Shown here: positions 54,369-63,474 of the stretch, in pieces | How positions within the stretch are numbered: position 1 is the stretch's first letter | Layout: every line of letters starts with the position of its first letter | Assembly (NCBI RefSeq): GCF_004784465.1 | Contig: NZ_SRRU01000002.1 | Span: 186,001-250,000 of the forward strand | Reading direction: 5' to 3' | Origin: Streptomyces griseoluteus | GTDB lineage: Bacteria; Actinomycetota; Actinomycetes; Streptomycetales; Streptomycetaceae | DNA length: 64,000 nt | Notes under the pieces: generated by a model | Database searches by the model: none | The model's input: only the letters and a program-made list of their open reading frames with translations | Told to the model about the DNA's origin: nothing | Position numbers and translations under genes: made by a program

Positions 54369-57300
54369 GTGCGCTATCGGCTTCTCGGCACCACTCAGGC
54401 TCTCCGTCCGGACGGCACCTCCGTCCCCGTCGGCGGGGCGCGGCTGCGCGCCCTGCTGACGGTGCTCGCGCTGCGCGCGGGGCGGACCGTACCGGCCGGG
54501 GTGCTGGTCGACGAGGTGTGGGGGGCCGACCCGCCCGCCGACGCGCCGGGCGCCCTCCAGGCGCTCGTCGGGCGGCTGCGCCGGGCCCTCGGGGCGGACG
54601 CGATCGCCTCCGTCGACGGCGGGTACCGGCTCACCGCCGCCCCGGACGACGTGGACCTCGCCCGCTTCGACCGGCTCACCGGCGACGGCCGCCGCGCCCT
54701 CGACGACGCCGACCCCGCCAAGGCCGCCGCCCTCCTCGACGACGCCCTCGCCCTGTGGCGCGGTCCCGTCCTCGCCGACCTGCCCGACCGCACCTCCGAC
54801 GCCGCCCGCTGGGAGACCCGCCGCCTGGACGCGCTGCGCGCCCGGCACACCGCCGCGCTCGCCCTCGGGCACGCCGAGTCCTCCCTGCCCGAGCTGGCCG
54901 CGCTGTGCGACGAGCACCCCCTGGACGAGCCCTTGCAGGCCCTGCGGCTGCGCGCCCTGCGCGACACCGGCCGCACCGCCCGGGCGCTGGCCGCCTACGA
55001 GGACGTACGGCAGCTCCTCGCCGACCGGCTGGGCTCCGACCCCGGCGCCGAGCTGCGCGCGCTGCACGCCGAGCTGCTGGCCGACACCGCGCCCGAACCG
55101 GTGGTGCCCGCCCCTGCCACCCCCGCCGCTTCTGCCACGTCCCGGCCCGCGCCGGGCAACCTGCCCGCCCGGCTGACCTCGTTCGTCGGCCGGGAGTCCG
55201 ACATCGATGCCATCGGCGCCGACCTCTCCGGCTCCCGGCTGGTCACGCTGCTCGGGCCCGGCGGCGCGGGCAAGACCCGGCTCTCCATCGAGGCCGCCGA
55301 GGCGGTCCGGGACACCGTGCCCGACGGGGCCTGGCTCGCCGAACTCGCGCCCGTGGACGACCCCGACGCCGTACCGCAGGCCGTGCTCACCGCCATCGGC
55401 GCCCGCGAGACCGTGCTGCACGGCGCGGGCGTCGACAGTGTGCGCGCCGCCTCCGACCGCTGGGGCGACCCCGTCGCGCGGCTGGTCGAGCACTGCGGGC
55501 GGCGCCGGATGCTGATCATCCTGGACAACTGCGAGCACGTCGTGGACGCCGCCGCCCGGCTCGCCGAGCGCCTGCTGGCCGACTGCCCCTACCTCACCGT
55601 CCTCGCCACCAGCCGTGAACCCCTCGGCGTGCCGGGCGAGTTGCTGCGCCCGGTCGAGCCGCTGCCCGAGCCGGTCGCGCTGCGGCTGCTCGGCCACCGC
55701 GGCGCGGCCGCCCGCCCCGGCTTCGCGGTGGCCGACGACCCCGAGGCGTGCGCCGAGATCTGCCACCGCCTGGACGGCCTCCCGCTGGCCATCGAGCTGG
55801 CGGCCGCCCGGCTGCGAATGCTGACGCCTCGTCAGATCGCGGACCGGCTGGACAACCGGTTCCGGCTGCTCACCTCCGGCAGCCGCACCGTCCTGCCCCG
55901 CCAGCAGACCCTGCGCGCGGTGGTCGACTGGTCCTGGGACCTGCTCGACGCCGGCGAACGCGAGGTCCTGGGCAAGCTGTCGGTGTTCGCGGGCGGCTGC
56001 GACCTGGCGGCCGCCGAGGCCGTCTGCGGGCCCGTCGCGCTGGACACGCTCGGCTCCCTGGTCGACAAGTCCCTGGTGGTGGCCGCCCCTTTTGCCGCTT
56101 CCGGCATGCGTTACCGGCTGCTGGAGACCGTCGCCGAGTACGCCGCCGAACGGCTCGACGAGAGCGGCGAGCGCGCCGCCGCCGAGCGCGCCCACCTGAC
56201 CTACTACCGCGAACTCGCCCGCACCACCGACCCGTTGCTGCGCGGCCGCCACCAGCGCGAGGCCATCGACCGCATCCAGGTGGAGTACGAGAACCTGCGC
56301 ACCGCCCTCCGGCACGCCGTCGCCCTGCGCGACGAGCAGGAGGGGCTGTGCATGGTGCTGTCGTTGCTCTGGTACTGGCAGATGCGCGACCAGCGCATGG
56401 AGGTACGGGCCTGGTGCGAGGAGATCATGGCGCTCGGCCCCGACCCGTTCGCGGAACCGGCCGCGCCCGCCGAGCCGGTGTGGCGGCGCAGCACCGAGAC
56501 CCCGCCCCCGCTCACCGGCGAGGACCTCGCCGAGGCCCGGCGCGGGCTGCACCTGGCCCATCTGGCCTGCATGGACACCGACATGGAGGCGTGGCAGAGC
56601 CCGGAGGCGCGGGACAAGCTGACCGTCGTCACCGAGGTCTACCGCCCCGGCCTGCCGCAGACCTGCCGCTCGCCCGGCATGCTCTGGTGGTTCGCCGAGA
56701 TGCTCGTCCACGGCGTGAGCCGGCTGCCCGAGATCACCGACGCCACCGTGCGCACCTGCCGGGAGACGCCCGGCTACGAGTGGGAGCTGGCCGGCGCCCT
56801 CCAGACCCGCGCCAACCTGCTGGCCAACCGGGCCACGTGGGCGGGCGACGCCACCCGCGACGCGGACGAGGCACTGGAGATCTACCGGCGCCTCGGCGAC
56901 GACTGGGGGCTGGCCGAGGCACTGTCCGCGCGCGGCGAGGCCCATGAGCGCAAGGGGATGTACCGGCAGGCCGCCGCCGACTACGAGGGCGCCATGGCGC
57001 ACGCCGAACACCTCGGGGCCCGCGCCCAGATGGCCGTCCTCGGCGCCCGCCTCGGCAATGTGCTGCTGGAAGCGGGGGACGAGGAGCGGGGCGAACGGCT
57101 GCTGCAGGAGGTCGTGCACGAACTGGACGGCAGACACAGCGAGGCCATGCCGGTCGCCCGGATGCATCTGGCGTCCTGGCTCCTGGTCACCGGGCGCACC
57201 GCCGAGGCGCGCGCCCAGCTCACCCTGCTGCGCGAGGAGTTCGTGCTCTCCCGCTTCATCGTCTTCGACACCATGATCCTGGCCCAGGAAGCCTGGCTGG

Positions 57301-57653
57301 ACGCCGAGGAAGGGCACTCCGAGCGCGCGCTGGAGGGCGTGCGCCGGGCGCTGGACCTGGCCGGCGACTCGCTGTGCGAGGTGGTCGTCCCGCAGATGCC
57401 GACCGTCTGCCTCACCGTCGCGGCGCTCGCCCTGGCCCTCGTCCCCGACGGCTCCCGCGCCCTGGACGCCGCCCGCTGCCTGGGCGCCTCGTCGGCCCTG
57501 ATGCCGGAGGGGCATCTGCGGCCGCAGGTGGAGCAGCGGGCCTACGACCGCACCGCGGCCCGTATCCGTGAAGTGCTCGACGAGACGGCGTTCGACGCCG
57601 CGTACGCCGAAGGCGGTGGCCTCTCCCTCGTGGAGGCCACCGCCCTGGTGTGA
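54369..57653 (+). CDS. Large AfsR/SARP-type regulator (winged helix, BTAD, NB-ARC-like ATPase, TPR)
   Basis: About 1094 residues. Residues 1-90 form an OmpR-type winged helix (MRYRLLGTTQALR to GGYRLTA); ~95-245 the bacterial transcriptional activation domain (ARFDRLTGDGRRAL, AARWETRRLDAL). A STAND-type NTPase follows at ~265-560: Walker A LGPGGAGKTRL, Walker B LIILDNCEHV, sensor TSREPLGVPGE. TPR-like helices fill ~620-1090. GTG 54369 fits AGGGA 11 nt upstream and the family start; ATG 54360 is possible. The protein should activate target promoters in response to ATP and a ligand sensed by the TPRs. It converges on an ABC exporter operon, which is a candidate target. Confidence 0.9.
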   Translation: MRYRLLGTTQALRPDGTSVPVGGARLRALLTVLALRAGRTVPAGVLVDEVWGADPPADAPGALQALVGRLRRALGADAIASVDGGYRLTAAPDDVDLARFDRLTGDGRRALDDADPAKAAALLDDALALWRGPVLADLPDRTSDAARWETRRLDALRARHTAALALGHAESSLPELAALCDEHPLDEPLQALRLRALRDTGRTARALAAYEDVRQLLADRLGSDPGAELRALHAELLADTAPEPVVPAPATPAASATSRPAPGNLPARLTSFVGRESDIDAIGADLSGSRLVTLLGPGGAGKTRLSIEAAEAVRDTVPDGAWLAELAPVDDPDAVPQAVLTAIGARETVLHGAGVDSVRAASDRWGDPVARLVEHCGRRRMLIILDNCEHVVDAAARLAERLLADCPYLTVLATSREPLGVPGELLRPVEPLPEPVALRLLGHRGAAARPGFAVADDPEACAEICHRLDGLPLAIELAAARLRMLTPRQIADRLDNRFRLLTSGSRTVLPRQQTLRAVVDWSWDLLDAGEREVLGKLSVFAGGCDLAAAEAVCGPVALDTLGSLVDKSLVVAAPFAASGMRYRLLETVAEYAAERLDESGERAAAERAHLTYYRELARTTDPLLRGRHQREAIDRIQVEYENLRTALRHAVALRDEQEGLCMVLSLLWYWQMRDQRMEVRAWCEEIMALGPDPFAEPAAPAEPVWRRSTETPPPLTGEDLAEARRGLHLAHLACMDTDMEAWQSPEARDKLTVVTEVYRPGLPQTCRSPGMLWWFAEMLVHGVSRLPEITDATVRTCRETPGYEWELAGALQTRANLLANRATWAGDATRDADEALEIYRRLGDDWGLAEALSARGEAHERKGMYRQAAADYEGAMAHAEHLGARAQMAVLGARLGNVLLEAGDEERGERLLQEVVHELDGRHSEAMPVARMHLASWLLVTGRTAEARAQLTLLREEFVLSRFIVFDTMILAQEAWLDAEEGHSERALEGVRRALDLAGDSLCEVVVPQMPTVCLTVAALALALVPDGSRALDAARCLGASSALMPEGHLRPQVEQRAYDRTAARIREVLDETAFDAAYAEGGGLSLVEATALV

Positions 57654-57655
57654 AG

Positions 57656-57672
57656 CGGTGCACTGCGCACCG
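57656..57672. terminator. Short bidirectional hairpin
   Basis: CGGTGC-ACTGC-GCACCG lies between the convergent regulator gene and the ABC permease gene, 3 bp after one stop and 7 bp before the other. The 6 bp stem is modest. Confidence 0.4.
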
Positions 57673-57679
57673 GTGAACG

Positions 57680-58501
57680 TCAGGTCTTGGTGCGGAACTT
57701 GTGGATGGCGACCGGTGCCATCACCGCGGTGATCGCCACCGACCAGCCGACCGTGACCCACAGGTCGTGGGCGACCGGGCCGCCGACCATCAGACCGCGG
57801 GCCGCGTCGGCGAGCGTGGACAGCGGGTTGTAGTCGGTGAACGCCTGGAGCCAGCCGGGCATCGACTTGGTCGGCGCGAAGATGGACGAGCCGAACTGCA
57901 GCGGGAACAGCACCAGGAAGCCCATCGCCTGCACGGACTGCGCGCTCTTCATCACCACGCCCAGGGTGAGGAAGACCCACATGATCGAGGACGCGAACAG
58001 CGTGGCCAGTCCCACGGTGGCGAACAGGCCCGGCCAGCTCGTGATGTCGAAGCCGACCAGCACGGCGACGACCATCAGCACGGCCGTGGCGAACAGCATC
58101 CGGCCCAGCTCCACCGCGAGCTTGGCGAACAGCACCGAGCCGCGGCCGATGGGCAGCGAGCGGAATCGGTCCATGACCCCGCTGTTGAAGTCCTGGCTGA
58201 AGCCGGTGCCGACGCCCTGCGACATCGTCATGCTCATCATCGCCAGCATGCCGGGGATGACGTACTGCACGTACTGGTCCTGGCCGCCGCCGAGGGCCTG
58301 GCCGATGGAGCCGCCGAAGACGAACACGAACAGCAGGGTGAAGACGACGGGCATCAGCAGCGCGTCGAACATCGACTCCGGGTCCTGCTTGATCCACAGC
58401 AGGTTGCGGCGGACGAGGGCGCCGGTGTGCCGCAGGTGGCCGCGCAGGGTGATGCGGGAGTCCGCCGGCGCTACGGGCGGGACGGTCGTGGTGGCGCTCA
58501 T
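57680..58501 (-). CDS. ABC-2 type exporter permease (DrrB-like)
   Basis: A 273-residue protein with six helices in the ABC-2 arrangement. Landmarks are RRNLLWIKQDPESMFDALLM before helix 1, the loop DFNSGVMDRFRSLPIGRGSV, and a late FLVLFPLQFGSSIFAPTKSM. It forms the channel for a drug or lipid exporter with the ATPase encoded just upstream; the ATG of this gene overlaps the ATPase stop by 4 nt. Confidence 0.92.
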   Translation of the reverse strand: MSATTTVPPVAPADSRITLRGHLRHTGALVRRNLLWIKQDPESMFDALLMPVVFTLLFVFVFGGSIGQALGGGQDQYVQYVIPGMLAMMSMTMSQGVGTGFSQDFNSGVMDRFRSLPIGRGSVLFAKLAVELGRMLFATAVLMVVAVLVGFDITSWPGLFATVGLATLFASSIMWVFLTLGVVMKSAQSVQAMGFLVLFPLQFGSSIFAPTKSMPGWLQAFTDYNPLSTLADAARGLMVGGPVAHDLWVTVGWSVAITAVMAPVAIHKFRTKT

Positions 58502-59523
58502 ACGGCGACCTCTTCGCGGGAATCGGCGGGCGTGGCGTCCTGCGGGGCACTGGCGCGGTGGCCGGTGAGCGAGAGGAACACCTCGTCCAGGCTGGGGAGT
58601 TCGGTGACGATGGAGGAAATGGTGATGCCGCGCGCGGTGACCGCGCCGACGACCGCGGTGAGCTGCTCGTCGCTGAGGACCGGCACCAGCAGGGTGCCGG
58701 TCTGGTGGTCCACGGTGGTGGTGGCCAGACCGGTGATGCCCAGCTCGTCCAGCGTGGTGGCGAGCGGCTCCAGCTGGAGCGGGTCGATGGGACGTACGCG
58801 CAGGGTGCGGCCGCCGACCTTCGCCTTCAGCTCCTCGATCCGGCCGCCGGCGATGACCTTGCCCCGGTCCACCACGGTCAGCTCGGAGGCGAGCTGCTCG
58901 GCCTCCTCCATGTACTGGGTGGTGAGCAGCACGGTCACGCCCTCGCCGACCATCGCCTTGACCTCGTCCCAGACCTCGTTGCGGGTCCGGGGGTCGAGGC
59001 CGGTGGTGGGCTCGTCCAGGAACAGCACCTGCGGGCGGCCGATCATGGAAGCGGCCAGGTCCAGGCGGCGCCGCATGCCGCCGGAGTAGGTGGAGGCGGG
59101 GCGCTTGGCCGCCTCGGTCAGGGAGAAACGCTCCAGCAGCTCGTCGGCGCGGGCGCGGGCGTCCTTGCGGGACAGGTCCAGCAGCCGGCCGATCATGTAC
59201 AGGTTCTCCCAGCCGGGCAGCTTCTCGTCCACCGAGGCGTACTGCCCGGTCAGCCCGATCACCCGGCGCAACTGCCGGGGCTGCCGCACCACGTCGTACC
59301 CGGCAACGAGCGCCTCGCCGGCGTCCGGGGTGATCAGGGTCGACAGAATCCGTACGAGGGTGGTCTTCCCGGCGCCGTTCGGCCCGAGCACCCCCATCAC
59401 GGTCCCCTCCCGGACCTCCAGATCCACCCCGTCCAGCGCCTTGGTCTCGCCGTAGTGCTTGACCATCCCCCGCACGGACACGGCGGAACGGCCGCCGCCG
59501 GGGTTCTCATCGATTCGCGTCAT
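58498..59523 (-). CDS. ABC exporter ATP-binding protein (DrrA family)
   Basis: A 341-residue ATPase. Walker A GPNGAGKTT, signature YSGGMRRRLDLA, Walker B LFLDEPTTGLDP, and the H-loop replaced by Q in LTTQYMEEAEQLA, as in DrrA. A C-terminal ~90-residue domain (TLRVRPIDPLQLEPLATTLD, SSIVTELPSLDEVFLSLTG) with the LDEVFLSLTG motif typical of daunorubicin-type exporters completes it. ATG 59523. The pair likely gives resistance to or exports an antibiotic-like or lipid compound. Confidence 0.93.
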   Translation of the reverse strand: MTRIDENPGGGRSAVSVRGMVKHYGETKALDGVDLEVREGTVMGVLGPNGAGKTTLVRILSTLITPDAGEALVAGYDVVRQPRQLRRVIGLTGQYASVDEKLPGWENLYMIGRLLDLSRKDARARADELLERFSLTEAAKRPASTYSGGMRRRLDLAASMIGRPQVLFLDEPTTGLDPRTRNEVWDEVKAMVGEGVTVLLTTQYMEEAEQLASELTVVDRGKVIAGGRIEELKAKVGGRTLRVRPIDPLQLEPLATTLDELGITGLATTTVDHQTGTLLVPVLSDEQLTAVVGAVTARGITISSIVTELPSLDEVFLSLTGHRASAPQDATPADSREEVAV

Positions 59524-59614
59524 GGGGAAGACCATGCCAGGGGGCACCGACAAAGCACCGACATGTTGCCGACAGGGCTGTCCCACCCCGTCGGTGGTGT
59601 GGTTCGCTGCCGGG

Positions 59615-60190
59615 GTGACCCGGGACCTGGAGATCGTCGCATTCGAATCCGCCGAGGCGTTCGAGGCATGGCTCGGCGAGAACCACGCCGTCTCGCCCGG
59701 CATCTGGCTCAAGCTGCGCAAGAAGCGCCCCGGAATCGTGGCGCTGGACTACACCCAGGCGCTCGAAGCGGCACTCTGCCACGGCTGGATCGACGGCCAG
59801 AAGGCCACGTTCGACGATCAGTGGTGGCTCCAGCGGTTCACCCCGCGCACGCCGCGCAGCAAGTGGTCCAAGGTCAACCGGGAGAAGGTGGCCGCCCTGA
59901 TCGCGCAGGGCCGGATGCGTCCGCCGGGACAGGCCGAGGTCGACCGCGCCAAAGCGGACGGCCGCTGGGAGGCGGCCTACGACGGCGCGAGGACCGCCAC
60001 GGTGCCGGAGGACCTCAGGGCGGCCCTGACCGCCGATCCGGCCGCCGCGGAGTTCTTCGAGACGCTGGACCGGCAGAACCGCTACGCGATCCTGTACCGG
60101 GTCCAGGACGCCAAGAGGGCCGAGACCCGGGCACGCCGGATCGAGAAGTACGTGGCGATGCTGGCGAGGGGCGAGAAGCCGCACCCTTAG
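59615..60190 (+). CDS. YdeI/OmpD-associated family protein
   Basis: A 191-residue protein from GTG 59615. The family features are AFEAWLGENHAVSPGIWLKL, YTQALEAALCHGWIDGQK and TPRTPRSKWSKVNREKV, with the C-terminal basic helix RAETRARRIEKYVAMLARGE. These proteins have a role in tolerance to antimicrobial peptides in enterobacteria (YdeI); the activity is unknown. The start has no clear ribosome site; upstream in-frame starts (59597) are possible. Confidence 0.82.
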   Translation: MTRDLEIVAFESAEAFEAWLGENHAVSPGIWLKLRKKRPGIVALDYTQALEAALCHGWIDGQKATFDDQWWLQRFTPRTPRSKWSKVNREKVAALIAQGRMRPPGQAEVDRAKADGRWEAAYDGARTATVPEDLRAALTADPAAAEFFETLDRQNRYAILYRVQDAKRAETRARRIEKYVAMLARGEKPHP

Positions 60191-60220
60191 CCACGCGCCC
60201 CGGCCGTCAGCGGGCGGGAA

Positions 60221-61435
60221 TCAGCGGTGCACCTGCTCCTGCGCCTCAGGAACGTGCGCCGCCACGAGCCGGCCCGCCGGGGCGGACGCCCGTCGCCGGT
60301 CCACCCCGTACGCGACGCCCGCCACACCCAGGCCGAGGACGGCGAGCAGCGCACCCGCCAGCGCGGGCGACGTCGCGCCGAAGCCCGCCGCCAGGGCCAG
60401 CCCGCCGATCCACGCGCCGCCGGCGTTCGCCAGGTTGAAGGCGGCCTGGTTGGCGGAGGAGGCGAGGGAGGGGGCCGCGGCGGCCTTCTCCATGACCATG
60501 AGCTGGAGGGGGGAGCCGGTGACGAACGCGGCCATGCCGAGCAGGGCCACGCCGAGCGCCGCGCTCCACTCGGCGCGCATCAGCACCGGGAAGAGGGCGA
60601 GGACGACGCCGAGCGCGGCCAGGCCGCCGAACAGCGTGCCCCGCATCGCGTGGTCGGCGAGGCGTCCGCCGAGCAGGTTGCCCGCGGTGGCGCCGACGCC
60701 GAACAGCGCCAGCAGCAGCGTCACGCTGGCCGGGGCGAACCCGGCGGAGTCGGTGAGCATCGGGGTGACGTAGCTGTACGCGGCGAACAGCGCGCCGAAG
60801 CCCGCGACCGTCGTACCGAGCGCCAGCCAGACCGGCAGGGACTTCAGCGCGGCCAGCTCGTGGCGCAGCCCCGCCGGGGTGGCGTGGGTGTGGTCGCGCG
60901 GTATGAGCAGGGCGAGCGCGGCTATCGCGGCCAGACCGATGGCGCTGACCCCGAGGAAGGTGGCCCGCCAGCCCATGTGCTGGCCCATCAGCGTGGCCAC
61001 GGGCACGCCCGCCACGTTGGCGACGGTCAGCCCGAGGAACATCAGGGAGACCGAGCGTGCCTTGCGCTCCGGCGCGACCATGCCGGTGGCGACGACCGCG
61101 CCGACGCCGAAGAAGGCGCCGTGCGGCAGGCCGCTCAGGAAGCGGGCGGCGAGCAGGGACTCGTAACCGGGGGCGAACGCGGAGAGCGCGTTGCCCGCGA
61201 CGAAGACGGCCATCAGGCCGATCAGCACCGTGCGGCGGGACATCCGGGCGGTGACCGCGGCCAGCAGCGGAGCGCCGATGACCACGCCCAGCGCGTACGC
61301 CGAGACCAGGTGCCCGGCGGTCGGGATGGAGATGTGCAGGTCGTCCGCGACGTCGGGCAGCAGGCCCATCATCACGAACTCGGTGGTACCGATGCCGAAG
61401 GCGCCCACGGCGAGGGCGAGCAGGGCCAGGGGCAT
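60221..61435 (-). CDS. DHA1 MFS efflux transporter (AraJ/Cmx-like)
   Basis: A 404-residue, 12-helix protein. The N-terminal AFGIGTTEFVMMGLLPDVA is the mark of the AraJ/YdhP/Cmx branch of drug:H+ antiporters; LPHGAFFGVGAVVATGMV follows helix 4. It probably exports an amphenicol-like or sugar-type compound. ATG 61435 follows GAGAGG. A 17 bp palindrome 54-70 bp upstream (61489-61505) is placed to act as an operator in the promoter. It converges on the YdeI-like gene. Confidence 0.9.
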   Translation of the reverse strand: MPLALLALAVGAFGIGTTEFVMMGLLPDVADDLHISIPTAGHLVSAYALGVVIGAPLLAAVTARMSRRTVLIGLMAVFVAGNALSAFAPGYESLLAARFLSGLPHGAFFGVGAVVATGMVAPERKARSVSLMFLGLTVANVAGVPVATLMGQHMGWRATFLGVSAIGLAAIAALALLIPRDHTHATPAGLRHELAALKSLPVWLALGTTVAGFGALFAAYSYVTPMLTDSAGFAPASVTLLLALFGVGATAGNLLGGRLADHAMRGTLFGGLAALGVVLALFPVLMRAEWSAALGVALLGMAAFVTGSPLQLMVMEKAAAAPSLASSANQAAFNLANAGGAWIGGLALAAGFGATSPALAGALLAVLGLGVAGVAYGVDRRRASAPAGRLVAAHVPEAQEQVHR

Positions 61436-61488
61436 GAGGGGACCTCTCAGAACGAAAGTGCCGTACAGGGCTCAGGGGGAATCTTCTA

Positions 61489-61505
61489 TGTTCCCGTACG
61501 GAACA
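61489..61505. promoter_or_regulatory. Palindromic operator candidate upstream of the MFS gene
   Basis: TGTTCC-CGTAC-GGAACA is a perfect 6-5-6 inverted repeat within an AT-richer stretch, 54 bp before the start codon of the minus-strand transporter. Its form fits a TetR- or MarR-type repressor site. No regulator gene is directly adjacent. Confidence 0.55.
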
Positions 61506-61534
61506 AAGTCTTTCAAGGTCAGTATTCCTGCGGG

Positions 61535-62587
61535 TTACGACGGCATGTCGAGCTTCACACGAGCCGCCACCGGGAGATGGTCGCTGTTGGTGCGCGGCAG
61601 GGTCCAGGAACTCTCCGGCTCGACGCCCTTGACCATGATCTGGTCGATCCGCGCCATCGGGAACGCGGCCGGCCAGCTGAAGCCGAATCCGCTGCCCGCC
61701 GCGCCCTGCGTGGAGCGGAGCTGGGAGGTCACGGCGTTGAGCGAGCGGTCGTTCATCGTGCCGTTCAGATCGCCGAGCAGCACGACACGGGTGAGGGTCT
61801 CGTCCGCGATGGCCTCGCCGAGCGCGTCGGCACTCTTGTCGCGCTGCCGGGCGGTGAACCCGGCCTCCAGCTTCACCCGCACCGAGGGCAGGTGGGCGAC
61901 GTACACCGCGACCAGGCCGTGCGGTGTGGAGACCGTGGCGCGCATCGCCCGCTTCCAGCCGAGCTTGATGTCGACCGGCTCGATCTGGCTCATCGGGTAC
62001 TTGCTCCACAGTCCGACCGTGCCGACCACCGCGTGGTAGGGGTACGTGGCCTTGAGCGCGGTGGAGTACACCGGCACGGCGGAGGCGGGCAGCTCCTCCA
62101 GGGCGACCATGTCGGCGCCGGAGGCGGAGACGTCACGGGCCGTGGCGGCCGGGTCCGGGTTGTCGGCGTTCACGTTGTGGGTGGCCACGACCAGGTCGCC
62201 GCCGGTGCCCGACTTGTCGGTGAGCAGCAGCCCGCCGAACAGGTTCAGCCAGACGATCGCCGGGAGCAGCACCGCGATCAGCGCGGTGGCGGAGCGGCGG
62301 ACCAGGCCGAGCACCAGCAGCACCGGGATCGCCAGGCCCAGCCAGGGCAGGAAGGTCTCGATCAGGCTGCCGAGGTTGCCGAGCCGGTTCGGGATGCGCG
62401 AGTGGACCACCATCACCAGCGCCAGCAGCAGCGCGAGCGCGGCGGTGACCAGCCCCCGGCGCCAGATGCGTCGATCGCCGCGCCAGCCGCCGAACAGGCG
62501 GTGCGCCAGGCGCCGAAGCCGGGACACTGGTCGCTCGGGCCCCGAGCCGCCGTTGTCCGTCTCCGTCATGTACGCCTGCTGCGCCAT
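61535..62587 (-). CDS. Membrane-anchored endonuclease/exonuclease/phosphatase (EEP) family protein
   Basis: A 350-residue protein from ATG 62587, with GTGAGG ~7-10 nt upstream. Three helices (~45-120: LVTAALALLLALVMVV, GLAIPVLLVLGLV, ALIAVLLPAIVWLNLFGG) precede an extracytoplasmic EEP domain. The catalytic marks are THNVNADN, MVALEELPA (Glu for metal), VLLGDLNGT (D-x-N) and TNSDHLPV (final His). Exported enzymes of this kind act as nucleases, lipid phosphatases or sphingomyelinase-like proteins; the substrate is open. Confidence 0.87.
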   Translation of the reverse strand: MAQQAYMTETDNGGSGPERPVSRLRRLAHRLFGGWRGDRRIWRRGLVTAALALLLALVMVVHSRIPNRLGNLGSLIETFLPWLGLAIPVLLVLGLVRRSATALIAVLLPAIVWLNLFGGLLLTDKSGTGGDLVVATHNVNADNPDPAATARDVSASGADMVALEELPASAVPVYSTALKATYPYHAVVGTVGLWSKYPMSQIEPVDIKLGWKRAMRATVSTPHGLVAVYVAHLPSVRVKLEAGFTARQRDKSADALGEAIADETLTRVVLLGDLNGTMNDRSLNAVTSQLRSTQGAAGSGFGFSWPAAFPMARIDQIMVKGVEPESSWTLPRTNSDHLPVAARVKLDMPS

Positions 62588-62774
62588 ACCGTGCCTCACT
62601 GCCTGCCGTGCACTCCGTCATCCCCCCGTGTGTCTGTACGACCCTAGGGGATGCCGGGCTCCGTTCCGCCGTCCCATGACGGCCGTTCGGAAGACGAGGA
62701 CGTGCGAGGCGGCGCCATCAGTTCCGAGAAGCCCCCGCACGGAGGGCTTCTGTGACGAAACACGCACATCCGGG

Positions 62775-63404
62775 CTACTGCGCCGGGGGCCTGACGGGCC
62801 GTAGGCCGGCGATCAGCGTGTCGACGATCTCCTCCGCGAGCCCCTCGGGGAGGCCGGCGTCGGGGCGCAGGACGGTGCGGACGAGCATGGCGCCGACGAA
62901 CATGTCGTTGGCCAGTTCCACGTCGATGTCGGTACGGAGTTCACCGTCGCGCTGGCCCCGGCGCAGCACGTCCAGGGCGAGGGCCCGGCGGGGCGCTATG
63001 ACGCTCGCCTCGTAGGCGGCCCAGATGCGGGGGCTGCACTTCGCCTGGACGTAGACGTTGTGCATGATCGCCGAGGACCGGCTGGCCAGCCCCCGGCGGC
63101 GCAGGGTCTCCAGCAGGACGACGAGGTCGTCGCGCATGGAGGTGCCGGGGAGTTCCGGGTCGGGGGGTTCGGCGGTGCGCAGGACGTCGACGAACAGTTC
63201 CTCCTTGCCGCTCCACCGGCGGTAGATGGTGGCCTTGCCGACCCCGGCCGTACGGGCGACGCGCTCGATGGAGAGGTCGGCCAGCGGTACGCCGTCCTCC
63301 AGGAGCTTCATCACGCCCTCGATGATGGCGCGCTCCACGGCCTCGCTGCGGGGCCTGCCCCGGGCGGGGGCGGGCTGCGCGGGCCGGTCTGCGGCAAGGC
63401 TCAC
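62775..63404 (-). CDS. TetR/AcrR-family transcriptional regulator
   Basis: A 209-residue repressor. The N-terminal helix-turn-helix is SIERVARTAGVGKATIYRRW followed by SGKEELFVDVL. The C-terminal ligand domain (~85-200) belongs to the TetR_C group with conserved WAAYEASVIAPRR and LVRTVLRP. GTG 63404. It is 70 bp downstream of the truncated DHA2 pump gene, on the same strand, so it probably controls that pump and itself. Confidence 0.9.
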   Translation of the reverse strand: MSLAADRPAQPAPARGRPRSEAVERAIIEGVMKLLEDGVPLADLSIERVARTAGVGKATIYRRWSGKEELFVDVLRTAEPPDPELPGTSMRDDLVVLLETLRRRGLASRSSAIMHNVYVQAKCSPRIWAAYEASVIAPRRALALDVLRRGQRDGELRTDIDVELANDMFVGAMLVRTVLRPDAGLPEGLAEEIVDTLIAGLRPVRPPAQ

Positions 63405-63423
63405 GTCTCGTCCTCTCGGTGTG

Positions 63424-63444
63424 CTGCGGAAGATTCTCCCGCAG
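63424..63444. promoter_or_regulatory. 21 bp inverted repeat between pump and tetR genes
   Basis: Arms CTGCGG (63424-63429) and CCGCAG (63439-63444) with further symmetry inside (AGA/TCT), 18 of 21 positions symmetric, 20 bp upstream of the tetR start. It may be the operator for autoregulation or an attenuating hairpin after the pump gene. Confidence 0.5.
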
Positions 63445-63474
63445 CGGCAGCCTCCCCCCGCCGGGTACCGGTAC

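Noticed and set aside
54219-58550. 1443-codon minus-strand open frame across the AfsR-like gene
   Set aside because: It is an antisense shadow with repetitive low-complexity composition; the plus-strand domains and the real permease gene account for the sequence.
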